From Minisyncoccota bacterium (lineage in GTDB: Bacteria; Patescibacteriota; Microgenomatia; Levybacterales; UBA12049), in NCBI GenBank assembly GCA_025449795.1, contig JANWIQ010000009.1, positions 1 to 6,364 on the forward strand: DNA of 6,364 bases. The letters are read 5' to 3'. The notes under the pieces were generated by a model. The model made no database searches. It was given only the letters and a program-made list of their open reading frames with translations, and was not told the origin of the DNA. Shown here piece after piece: positions 1-5,346 of this stretch (position 1 is its first letter; each line of letters begins with the position of its first letter). A program made the translations under genes and the position numbers.

Positions 1-621
1 AAAGTCCAGGCAGAAAAAGAATTAGCTAAATATACAGACAAAATGGATATCCAGATACTTCGTTGTCCGGTTATTTCCGGCATAGGCAGACTAGGACTGC
101 AGGCGATTCTTTTTGGATTTATTGCAGAAAATAAAAATGTCTATCTGCTGGGAAAAGGGGAGAATATTTTTCAATTTGTGGATGTGGATGATGTCTGCCA
201 GGCCTTGGAAAAGGCATCCCACAAAAAAGGCTTTGCCATATACAATATAGGCGCAGACCAACCGCTTAGCATGCGGGAAATATACCAAAAAGTTATTACC
301 TATGCAGGAAGTACATCCAAAATTATTTCCTTACCAGCTGCACCAGCACTTTTTCTTTTGTCTCTCCTGGACAAGCTCAATATTTCCCCTCTTGGCATCT
401 ATCAATACACCATGCTTGGCAAGTCTCTCTATACCGATACAAAAAAAATAAAAAAGGAATTGGGCTGGAAACCACAAAAAACCACTCTGGATACATTTAT
501 AGAAAATTATACCTGGTACAAAAAAAATAAAGGGAAATTTACCACAATTGGAGACAATACTTCTGCAAATAAGAGCGTACCCAAAATGGGAATACTAGGC
601 CTAATTAAATTCTTCTCTTAG
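1..621 (+). CDS. NAD(P)-dependent epimerase/dehydratase, extended SDR family (C-terminal part, 5' end outside window)
   Basis: The reading frame is open from base 1, so the gene starts upstream; the first ATG in view (43) is internal. About 206 residues are visible, ending in TAG. The first residues, KVQAEKEL, match the stretch after the catalytic YxxxK motif of extended SDR enzymes (typically YxxSKxxAE), so codon 1 may be the catalytic Lys; the Tyr and the NAD-binding Rossmann half would lie outside. FQFVDVDDV corresponds to the family's F-hVxDV segment, and YNIGADQPLSMREI to its YNIGG-x-LS segment where the substrate half begins. The end (LGWKPQKTTLDTFIENYTWY) is the usual family tail, followed by about 30 poorly conserved residues. 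Family members oxidise, epimerise or reduce nucleotide sugars or related substrates in the cytosol. The specificity cannot be read from this fragment. A terminator-like hairpin lies about 40 bp downstream. Confidence 0.85.
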   Translation, partial: KVQAEKELAKYTDKMDIQILRCPVISGIGRLGLQAILFGFIAENKNVYLLGKGENIFQFVDVDDVCQALEKASHKKGFAIYNIGADQPLSMREIYQKVITYAGSTSKIISLPAAPALFLLSLLDKLNISPLGIYQYTMLGKSLYTDTKKIKKELGWKPQKTTLDTFIENYTWYKKNKGKFTTIGDNTSANKSVPKMGILGLIKFFS

Positions 622-661
622 GATTTACCAACTTCTCGTAAAGATATGTTACACTAAGATA

Positions 662-685
662 GAACCACGGGTTCATTTTTGTTTT
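662..685 (+). terminator. Terminator-like hairpin with T-rich tail directly before the exporter ATG
   Basis: GAACC (662-666) and GGTTC (670-674) form a 5-bp stem around loop ACG. It is followed by A, five T, G and four T, ending one base before the ATG at 686. It could terminate the epimerase transcript. Because the T tract abuts the start codon, it could also act as an attenuator or translation-blocking leader for the exporter gene. The stem is short, so termination is uncertain. A weak -10-like TAAGAT lies just upstream (655-660), with no good -35. Confidence 0.4.
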
Positions 686-1474
686 ATGGAAGAAAAAGGT
701 TTTAAAAAGTGGCTGCCACTTATCATACTGAGCCTCGCTCTTATGATTATTATTCTGGACACTACCATCCTCAATGTATCACTTAAAACTATTCTCATTG
801 ACCTCCATACCACGGTACAAAGCTTACAGTGGGTTATTACTGCCTATTCCCTTACCCTTGCCGCACTTACCATAACCGGTGGGCGCCTGGGAGACCTTTT
901 TGGCAGAAAAAAGATGTTTGTGGCAGGAGCGGTTATATTTGCTATCGGGTCTTTTATTACATCTATAAGCGGTAATGTCTCTACCATGATATGGGGCGAG
1001 GCAATTATAGAAGGTATTGGCGCTGCCCTTATGCTTCCCGCTACCGCATCTCTTTTGGTATCTACCTATCACGGCCGGGACAGGCAAGTAGGCTTTGGTA
1101 TTTGGGGAGGCATTGCAGCTGCTGCAGCGGCTCTGGGACCTATTTTTGGCGGCTTCCTGACTACCTATTACTCCTGGCGCTGGGCATTTCGGATAAATGT
1201 CGGTGTCGCAGCACTTCTTGTTATTGGCTCTTTTCTTATTCATGAAGCGTCCGAAAAAGGCATTAAACCCAAAATAGACTATGGTGGCATAGTGCTTTCC
1301 GGGGCAGGACTTTTTCTTATTGTCTTTGCAGTCATAGAAGCATCCACATATGGGTGGATACAAGCCATCCAACCGCTTACAGTGCTTGGGTATGCGCTAA
1401 ATTTTGGCCAATGGTCCTTTGTGCCGCTTTTTATTATTGCAGGACTTATTCTGCTTGTATTTTTTGCTCTCTGA
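686..1474 (+). CDS. DHA2-type MFS multidrug exporter, N-terminal part up to an in-frame TGA
   Basis: This encodes 262 residues, roughly the first eight of the 14 membrane helices of an EmrB/QacA-like drug:H+ antiporter. Helix 1 (about 9-30) ends in LDTTILNVSL, the family's motif D1. GGRLGDLFGRKK (65-76) is the MFS motif A loop between helices 2 and 3. GEAIIEGIGAALMLP (104-118) is motif B, but the usual Arg of the R-x-x-Q-G core is Ala106. G-rich residues 138-156, ending GPIFGG, form antiporter motif C, followed by a WRWAF segment. The product would export toxic or lipophilic compounds across the inner membrane; the substrate is unknown. Translation stops at TGA 1472-1474, after the eighth helix. 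The same frame then continues without another stop to 2308 and supplies the rest of the family. The N-terminal part alone would probably not be a working transporter. No Shine-Dalgarno precedes ATG 686. Confidence 0.85.
   Translation: MEEKGFKKWLPLIILSLALMIIILDTTILNVSLKTILIDLHTTVQSLQWVITAYSLTLAALTITGGRLGDLFGRKKMFVAGAVIFAIGSFITSISGNVSTMIWGEAIIEGIGAALMLPATASLLVSTYHGRDRQVGFGIWGGIAAAAAALGPIFGGFLTTYYSWRWAFRINVGVAALLVIGSFLIHEASEKGIKPKIDYGGIVLSGAGLFLIVFAVIEASTYGWIQAIQPLTVLGYALNFGQWSFVPLFIIAGLILLVFFAL
1472..1474 (+). other. In-frame TGA codon (codon 263) splitting the exporter gene
   Basis: The frame starting at 686 reads Phe-Ala-Leu-TGA-Glu-Arg-His and continues in phase into the downstream open frame. 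Relatives have a short aromatic or polar segment before a Glu here, followed by PLxxLxxF, which is matched by APLVSLKIF. One transition from TGG (Trp) would give TGA; changes from CGA (Arg) or GGA (Gly) are also single steps. The base after the codon is G. There is no frameshift and no other lesion. The options are a recent nonsense mutation, a read or assembly error, leaky readthrough, or rare UGA decoding. Confidence 0.9.
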
Positions 1475-1483
1475 GAACGTCAT

Positions 1484-2308
1484 GTGGACAAGACAGACTG
1501 TGCACCTCTTGTCTCACTAAAGATTTTTTCCAACTCACAATTTCTTACGGCAACAAGCCTGGTATGTATTACTATACTTGGGCAGACAGGGCTTACCTTT
1601 GTCCTTCCGGTATTTTTGCAGGCAGTAAAAAATCTAAATGCATTTCAGACGGGAATTGCGCTTCTTCCTCTACCTTTGGCTATTCTTATCGCATCTCCTT
1701 TCTCCGGATTTGTAAGTAAATTTATTGCCCCCAAGCGCCTTATCCAATTGGGACTTGTCCTAGAAATTGTAGGATTTGTGGTGTTGTATTTCATGCTTTC
1801 TGCAACAGGATCTGTATGGAGTCTGGCTCCTGGCCTTGCCATTTTTGGTATTGGCATGGGAATTTTTATTTCCCTGGCAAATAATATGGCCCTTTCTGCA
1901 GTATCCGTACAGGAAGCAGGAGAAGCATCTGGAATAAATACCACTTCAAGGAATATTGGTGCTACATTTGGCACAGCGATTTTAGGAGCAATACTACTTT
2001 CATTCCTGTCTTCCAATCTGGTTAACAATATCCAAAATAGCACCACCCTGCCTTCACAAATTAAACCCACTATTGTACATGCAGTAAATAAGCAATCCTC
2101 CAATATAGAATTCGGCTCTTCATTTATTCCTGCAAAATGCGTCCCTCCGACAATAACCCATGAAATTACTACCCTAGCCAACCAGGCCACAGTAGATGCA
2201 AGTAAGACAACAATTTTTTATAGTATATTTGTGATACTTGTCGCACTCCTTATTTCCCTTAAATTACCAAACAAGATTACAGAAAGAGATGAAAACCTTG
2301 ACAAATAA
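1484..2308 (+). CDS. DHA2-type MFS multidrug exporter, C-terminal part after the in-frame TGA
   Basis: The frame is the same as 686-1474. Read through the TGA, the two parts give one protein of about 540 codons, the normal size for a 14-helix DHA2 transporter. Taken as a separate gene, it could only start at GTG 1484, ten bases after the TGA and with no clear ribosome binding site; I consider that start unlikely. The segment begins with PLVSLKIFSNSQF, the usual link into helix 9. It continues with hydrophobic helices and the family-like stretch FQTGIALLPLPLAILIASP. EAGEASGINTTSRNIGATFG matches the conserved segment ahead of helix 13. A long polar loop (about 2035-2200) precedes a last helix, and the protein ends in a charged tail and TAA. 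The preserved features after the TGA argue that the protein was under selection until recently or still is. Confidence 0.8.
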   Translation: MDKTDCAPLVSLKIFSNSQFLTATSLVCITILGQTGLTFVLPVFLQAVKNLNAFQTGIALLPLPLAILIASPFSGFVSKFIAPKRLIQLGLVLEIVGFVVLYFMLSATGSVWSLAPGLAIFGIGMGIFISLANNMALSAVSVQEAGEASGINTTSRNIGATFGTAILGAILLSFLSSNLVNNIQNSTTLPSQIKPTIVHAVNKQSSNIEFGSSFIPAKCVPPTITHEITTLANQATVDASKTTIFYSIFVILVALLISLKLPNKITERDENLDK

Positions 2309-2332
2309 TCTTCTTGCCTTGATACTGAAAGT

Positions 2333-3298
2333 ATGAGTAACCAACCAGGTGGCGGAGCAGAAATGAGTAACCGTGAAGGCGGACAACCTCCAGAAACAGC
2401 ACCGCAAAATGAAATCTCCAGAAAAGCAGAAGCATTAGCAAAAGCTTTACGAGAAAAAGGAACTGCAAGAGGTACAACTGACCCTGACCCCGAACAAATC
2501 GCGCAACAAGGTACACCTAGGCATGAATTATTAATACCCGATCGTTTATACGGAGGCGCACGGGTAACGTACGATTCTCAAAATAATCCGGACTTATTAT
2601 ATGTATGGGGAGCTAAAGCAACAGATGAAGCGAAAAATCAGAAATTTGTATATGTGTACAGAAAAGTTGGAGACGAGTGGGAATTATTTCGATATGAAGA
2701 AAGTAAAGAGAAAAGAGGTACAGATGAAGTCGATTTAGTCGATATTATCTTACGTGAAACTCCTGAACATCTAAAAGCCTCAAGCACTCTCGAACCCACA
2801 GAAATTTCACATGAGGAAGAAAATCTTGTTCTCGACATTGCAACACAAGAAGCAGAAGCAGCTGAGGCAGAAGATAATCCAGAAATAACCGCGCTATGCA
2901 ATGAAATATTTCTTGATGAAAATGGCACACTAATAAGCATAGATACTATTCAGCCAGGTAGTACTGAAAGAGCATTATTTGATAGTGAGGTAAGAATAAG
3001 TATCGACGGCAGTCCCGCCCACAACGTTAATACGAGTTTTGAACATACTGGAAGTATAGCTATGCACGTTTTATCTGAAAACGGCAAAGACTGGTACCAT
3101 GCAGTATTGGAGAGAAATAAAAGAGGGGGATGGGATATAACAAGTTCTGAAAAAAGCCAATGGGAAGATATTATAACTACCCCCAATCCTCGCACCCCTT
3201 TAACACAGGAAGAGCTAATGTATACTTTAACTATGACAGCAAACTATTTAAATCCAGCTTCTGATACTCCACCTACCGGAGAACCTGCAGAATCATAA
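2333..3298 (+). CDS. Hypothetical acidic soluble protein with a possible internal domain duplication
   Basis: I do not recognise this family. The frame gives 321 residues from ATG 2333, or 311 from ATG 2363. The second start is preceded by GGAG with 5-base spacing, and both starts read Met-Ser-Asn. There is no signal peptide or membrane helix, so the product is probably cytosolic. Residues 1-60 are Gly/Pro/Gln-rich and likely disordered, apart from a short charged helix (28-42). Residues 75-145 look like a small beta-rich domain (ARVTYD ... FVYVYRK ... DEWELF). Residues 152-185 are strongly acidic and Ala/Glu-rich, like a linker. Residues 219-305 resemble the first domain in layout (VRISID ... 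WYHAVLERN ... GGWDI). The tail is Pro-rich. It starts 24 bp after the exporter stop, so co-transcription is possible. The stop is TAA, seven bases before the tRNA remnant on the other strand. Confidence 0.75.
   Translation: MSNQPGGGAEMSNREGGQPPETAPQNEISRKAEALAKALREKGTARGTTDPDPEQIAQQGTPRHELLIPDRLYGGARVTYDSQNNPDLLYVWGAKATDEAKNQKFVYVYRKVGDEWELFRYEESKEKRGTDEVDLVDIILRETPEHLKASSTLEPTEISHEEENLVLDIATQEAEAAEAEDNPEITALCNEIFLDENGTLISIDTIQPGSTERALFDSEVRISIDGSPAHNVNTSFEHTGSIAMHVLSENGKDWYHAVLERNKRGGWDITSSEKSQWEDIITTPNPRTPLTQEELMYTLTMTANYLNPASDTPPTGEPAES
2354..2357 (+). promoter_or_regulatory. Shine-Dalgarno-like GGAG favouring ATG 2363
   Basis: GGAG is followed by five bases and then ATG at 2363. The upstream ATG at 2333 has only a weak purine run before it. 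As clear ribosome binding sites are rare in this window, this one favours the shorter 311-residue start for the hypothetical protein. Confidence 0.4.
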
Positions 3299-3305
3299 AA
3301 ATCTG

Positions 3306-3346
3306 TGGACGGTAGAGGATTTGAACCTCTGACTTCTTCAATGTAG
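3306..3346 (-). pseudogene. 3' half of a tRNA gene, apparently tRNA-Val(TAC), beginning at the anticodon
   Basis: Read on the minus strand from 3346, the fragment has CTACAT (end of an anticodon loop), the 3' anticodon stem strand TGAAG, variable loop AAGTC, a perfect T-arm (AGAGG, loop TTCAAAT, CCTCT), the acceptor 3' strand ACCGTCC and discriminator A. Placing the stem puts TAC at positions 34-36 (Val), but position 33 is C, not the universal T. The D-arm, 5' acceptor strand and 5' anticodon stem are absent, so it cannot fold as a tRNA. It abuts the 3' end of the intact tRNA-Val(CAC) with no spacer. It is not a copy of that gene: the acceptor and anticodon stems differ. Deletion, or a scar from integration at an anticodon loop, could explain it. 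Confidence 0.7.
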
Positions 3347-3420
3347 TGGATCTAAGAGGACTCGAACCTCTGACCTTTCGAATGTGAATCGAACGCTCTA
3401 ACCAACTGAGCTATAGATCC
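3347..3420 (-). tRNA. tRNA-Val (anticodon CAC)
   Basis: The 74-base cloverleaf is complete. The acceptor strands GGATCTA and TAGATCC pair fully. The D-stem is GCTC/GAGC. The anticodon stem TTCGA/TCGAA encloses loop TTCACAT, placing anticodon CAC after T33 with A37 next, so it reads GUG valine codons. The variable loop is AGGTC. The T-stem AGAGG/CCTCT carries loop TTCGAGT, and the discriminator is A. CCA is not encoded and must be added after transcription. A perfect TTGACA lies upstream on the minus strand (3453-3448), but only poor -10 candidates follow at suitable spacing and any start point would be very close to the tRNA 5' end. Readthrough transcription would include the adjoining tRNA half-gene. 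Confidence 0.95.
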
Positions 3421-3444
3421 ATCTTAATGAAGCAACTCACCCAC

Positions 3445-3488
3445 GCTTGTCAAGCAAGCGAGCTCCCTTCGGTCCGCTCCATTGAGCT
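3445..3488. repeat. Inverted-repeat cluster upstream of tRNA-Val and lepB
   Basis: GCTTG (3445-3449) pairs with CAAGC (3455-3459) around a 5-base loop. AGCTC (3461-3465) pairs with GAGCT (3484-3488) around a segment containing CCTTCGG. The spacer between the divergent tRNA-Val and lepB genes (3421-3592) holds this cluster and the stem-loop at 3490-3529. I see no ORF in it. The minus-strand TTGACA overlaps the first inverted repeat. Confidence 0.4.
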
Positions 3489-3489
3489 T

Positions 3490-3529
3490 AGTCCACAGGA
3501 CTATCAGCCTTTGGCTGAAACCGTCCTGT
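3490..3529 (+). other. Two-stem hairpin with an alternative competing hairpin, upstream of lepB
   Basis: ACAGGAC (3495-3501) pairs perfectly with GTCCTGT (3523-3529). Nested inside is TCAGCC (3504-3509), loop TTT, GGCTGA (3513-3518). A competing 5-bp hairpin, AGTCC (3490-3494), loop ACA, GGACT (3498-3502), uses the same GGAC bases, so the two folds exclude each other. No T tract follows on either strand, so it is not an obvious terminator. If the lepB promoter proposed at 3558-3586 is right, the structure lies outside the lepB mRNA. Confidence 0.45.
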
Positions 3530-3557
3530 CACCACATTTTACCTTAATTTCTCTTGA

Positions 3558-3586
3558 TTGACAAAGAAGCATCAATCCAGGAAAAT
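3558..3586 (+). promoter_or_regulatory. Probable lepB promoter giving a leaderless or near-leaderless transcript
   Basis: A perfect -35 hexamer, TTGACA (3558-3563), is followed after exactly 17 bases by GAAAAT (3581-3586), 4 of 6 matches to TATAAT. The expected start point, about seven bases further on, falls at about 3593, which is the ATG of lepB. The -10 match is moderate. Confidence 0.4.
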
Positions 3587-3592
3587 AGAGAT

Positions 3593-4153
3593 ATGTTTAT
3601 TTTCAAAAAGATCTACGCTTTTCTCGTTGATACCATTCAAAGCATTCTCGTTGCTGCAGCAATCTTTTTGGTTATTTACATGTTTTTATTCCGCCCATTT
3701 CAAGTGAATGGCGATTCTATGTTTCCTAACTTCCTTAATTCGCAATATGTACTCACCAATCTAATTACCCTTCGATTTCATCAGCCTGTCCGCGGCGATG
3801 TGATTGTCTTTGTGGCACCACCAGAGCCTGATAAAGACTTTATTAAGCGTGTGATTGGTCTTCCTGGAGATACGATCATGCTCCAAAGTGGCGATGTCTA
3901 TCTAAATGGCAATAAATTTGATGAGAGTTCGTTTTTAAAACCAGATGTAAAAACATACGGCGGATCCTTCTTAAAAGAAGAAGAGACCATTACTGTCCCT
4001 GCTGGTGAATATTTTGTTATGGGAGATAATAGGCAATATAGCTCTGATTCTCGTGAGTGGGGATTTGTGCCGGCAGGGAATGTCATCGGGGAATCAATGT
4101 TTGTCTACTGGCCTATTACCGAGGCTCATGCGGTAAATAATCCCCTAAAATAG
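3593..4153 (+). CDS. lepB: Signal peptidase I
   Basis: This is the type I leader peptidase, which cleaves signal peptides from secreted proteins on the outer face of the cytoplasmic membrane. It has 186 residues, a normal size for a short single-anchor enzyme. Residues 1-13 are charged and amphipathic, and one membrane anchor spans about 14-33. NGDSM (39-43) carries the catalytic Ser42. The box D region FIKRVIGLPGD (83-93) carries the general base Lys85. GDNR (144-147) followed by S-S-D-S-R (150-154) is box E. All catalytic elements are intact. The frame is open back to a TTG at 3554, but that start lies before the proposed promoter, and ATG 3593 puts the anchor at the usual distance from the N-terminus. 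An AGG eleven bases upstream is a poor Shine-Dalgarno. The gene is single on its strand between the tRNA spacer and the convergent parB. The stop is TAG. Confidence 0.95.
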   Translation: MFIFKKIYAFLVDTIQSILVAAAIFLVIYMFLFRPFQVNGDSMFPNFLNSQYVLTNLITLRFHQPVRGDVIVFVAPPEPDKDFIKRVIGLPGDTIMLQSGDVYLNGNKFDESSFLKPDVKTYGGSFLKEEETITVPAGEYFVMGDNRQYSSDSREWGFVPAGNVIGESMFVYWPITEAHAVNNPLK

Positions 4154-4163
4154 ATATTAAGTG

Positions 4164-4185
4164 ACCCGATATTAAGATATCGGGT
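4164..4185. terminator. Perfect 9-bp hairpin in the lepB/parB convergent gap
   Basis: ACCCGATAT (4164-4172) pairs perfectly with ATATCGGGT (4177-4185) around loop TAAG, ten bases after the lepB stop. No T tract follows on the plus strand (A-rich instead), and on the minus strand the T-rich run precedes the hairpin. It may protect the 3' end of lepB mRNA or act as a weak terminator. It is the only strong structure after lepB. Confidence 0.45.
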
Positions 4186-4203
4186 AAAAAGAGTGAAAGA
4201 AGC

Positions 4204-4224
4204 AAAAAAAACTAATTACTTAGT
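4204..4224 (-). terminator. AT-rich intrinsic terminator candidate for the rplU-rpmA-parB transcript
   Basis: On the minus strand ACTAA, loop GTAA, TTAGT form a 5-bp stem, running into eight consecutive T (A run at 4204-4211 on the plus strand). It begins 23 bases after the parB stop. The stem is weak, but the T8 tract and its position fit the end of the operon. A second small palindrome, TAGTA/TACTA, overlaps it. Confidence 0.45.
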
Positions 4225-4247
4225 ATCTTACTATCCTAATATCTCAA

Positions 4248-5069
4248 CTAGGATTGGAGGAGTCTTTCTACCACTTGCTTAAGAAGAGGAGTTGTTTCTT
4301 GCGGATCACCATTCATTTCCAAAATAACCCGCGTCTTTTTACCGGATTGGGATAAATCAACTCTACTAAAATTGTAGTGAGTTTTTAATTCTTCTCCCAT
4401 ATTCACAAGCTCTTCATTATAAATTTTGGACTTAGGACTATGAGGTTCTTTTTTCTCAATTTCTCCTTTTGCTTTCCTTGCCATTTCTTCTGTATCCCGT
4501 ACCGTACTATTTTCACGAAGAATTTTTTTGAAAAGGTCCAGCATAAGTGCCGGATCACCAAGAGAAATAAGCGGACGTACATGCCCTTCGGTAATTACCC
4601 CAGCAACGAGTGCATCTTTAATTGCATCAGGCAAGGATAAAAGACGGATGGTATTAGACACAGTTGGCGCACTTTTGCCCACTTTTCTTGCAACTTCTGT
4701 TGTCCCAAGACCAAATTCGTCAATAAGTCTTCTATAGGCAAGCGCCCTCTCAATTGGATTGAGATCTTCCCGTTGCACATTTTCCACAATGGACATTTCC
4801 AATATACTCTGTGGCGTTGCTTGCTTTATGACGACAGGCACCTTTGCAAATCCTAATATCTTTGCAGCCCTCAGACGTCTCTCTCCTGCAATGAGCTGAT
4901 ACCCTGCTGGGGTATCTGCAACAACCAATGGCTCAAGAATGCCTTGCTCACGTATAGAATCAACCAATTCAGAAAGAGAGTCAGGGGTAATGACACCACG
5001 GGGTTGGAGTGGATTAAATTGAATTAAGTGTGTTTCAAGCTCAAATATTCTTTCGTTATTATTATCCAT
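4248..5069 (-). CDS. parB: ParB/Spo0J-type chromosome partitioning protein
   Basis: At 273 residues this is the usual size for a chromosomal ParB. The family is a CTP-dependent clamp that loads at parS sites, slides on DNA and helps segregate the origin region. The N-terminal CTP-binding domain shows NPLQPR (19-24), GILEPLVV (43-50) and the GERRLRA motif (62-68) of the nucleotide pocket. [14 protein letters not shown] (96-109) follows, the conserved segment leading into the DNA-binding part. The helix-turn-helix is at about 123-144 ([21 protein letters not shown]). A charged linker (about 205-220) leads to a C-terminal dimerisation domain. The start ATG at 5069 overlaps the end of rpmA by 8 bp, suggesting translational coupling. 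No parA is in the window; it may be elsewhere or absent. A Noc-like paralogue is possible, but nothing here favours it. The stop is TAG. Confidence 0.93.
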   Translation of the reverse strand: MDNNNERIFELETHLIQFNPLQPRGVITPDSLSELVDSIREQGILEPLVVADTPAGYQLIAGERRLRAAKILGFAKVPVVIKQATPQSILEMSIVENVQREDLNPIERALAYRRLIDEFGLGTTEVARKVGKSAPTVSNTIRLLSLPDAIKDALVAGVITEGHVRPLISLGDPALMLDLFKKILRENSTVRDTEEMARKAKGEIEKKEPHSPKSKIYNEELVNMGEELKTHYNFSRVDLSQSGKKTRVILEMNGDPQETTPLLKQVVERLLQS

Positions 5070-5313
5070 TCGTCACGTCTACTACCTTTTTCCCTTTATA
5101 GGTCCTAAATTGCACGGTCCCTTCTTGCACCGCGTAAATAGTAAAGTCTCTTCCTATATCTACCCCTTTGCCTGGATGAATTCTACTGCCCTTTTGGCGG
5201 ACGATAATGTTACCATTAATGGCTTTTTGACCACCATAAAGCTTTACGCCCAAGCGTTTTGCTCTGGAATCTCTATTTCCTTTTGTTGACCCTCCTGCTT
5301 TTGTGTGTGCCAT
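5062..5313 (-). CDS. rpmA: 50S ribosomal protein L27
   Basis: The 83-residue protein is a standard bacterial L27 starting [16 protein letters not shown]. The flexible N-terminus reaches the peptidyl-transferase centre and contacts the tRNA CCA end. It begins directly with the mature-type sequence, without the cleavable N-terminal extension found in many Firmicutes. The core [20 protein letters not shown], followed by [10 protein letters not shown], is highly characteristic. The gene follows rplU in the usual L21-L27 order, across an 84-bp gap holding a long hairpin. No Shine-Dalgarno is visible: the bases before ATG 5313 are TTTGTAACAT. The stop is TAA, and its last bases overlap the start of parB. 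Confidence 0.97.
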   Translation of the reverse strand: MAHTKAGGSTKGNRDSRAKRLGVKLYGGQKAINGNIIVRQKGSRIHPGKGVDIGRDFTIYAVQEGTVQFRTYKGKKVVDVTNG

Positions 5314-5346
5314 ATGTTACAAATAAAAAATGAAAGTAAATTAAAT

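Noticed and set aside
824..1372. 182-codon open frame on the minus strand within the exporter gene
   Set aside because: It is the shadow of a conserved MFS coding region; its translation is rich in Cys and Lys and has no recognisable domain.
1354..1719. Plus-strand frame overlapping the exporter TGA, considered as evidence for a frameshift
   Set aside because: The true frame continues in the same phase on both sides of the TGA, so there is no frameshift; this other frame is Cys/Ser-rich noise.
1645..2190. 181-codon open frame on the minus strand opposite the exporter's second part
   Set aside because: The plus strand carries clear MFS helices and family segments; the minus translation has no family features.
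686..2308. Mycoplasma-like code with UGA as Trp for the whole window
   Set aside because: Trp is written TGG throughout, with only one internal TGA; a cell with that code and this base composition would use TGA often.
3301..3420. Short direct repeat of tRNA T-arm sequence considered as a CRISPR or tandem repeat
   Set aside because: The two similar units are T-arms of one tRNA and one tRNA half; there are no regular spacers and no further copies.
3554..3592. N-terminal extension of lepB from a TTG start
   Set aside because: It overlaps the TTGACA and -10 candidates, has no ribosome binding site, and ATG 3593 gives the usual distance to the membrane anchor.
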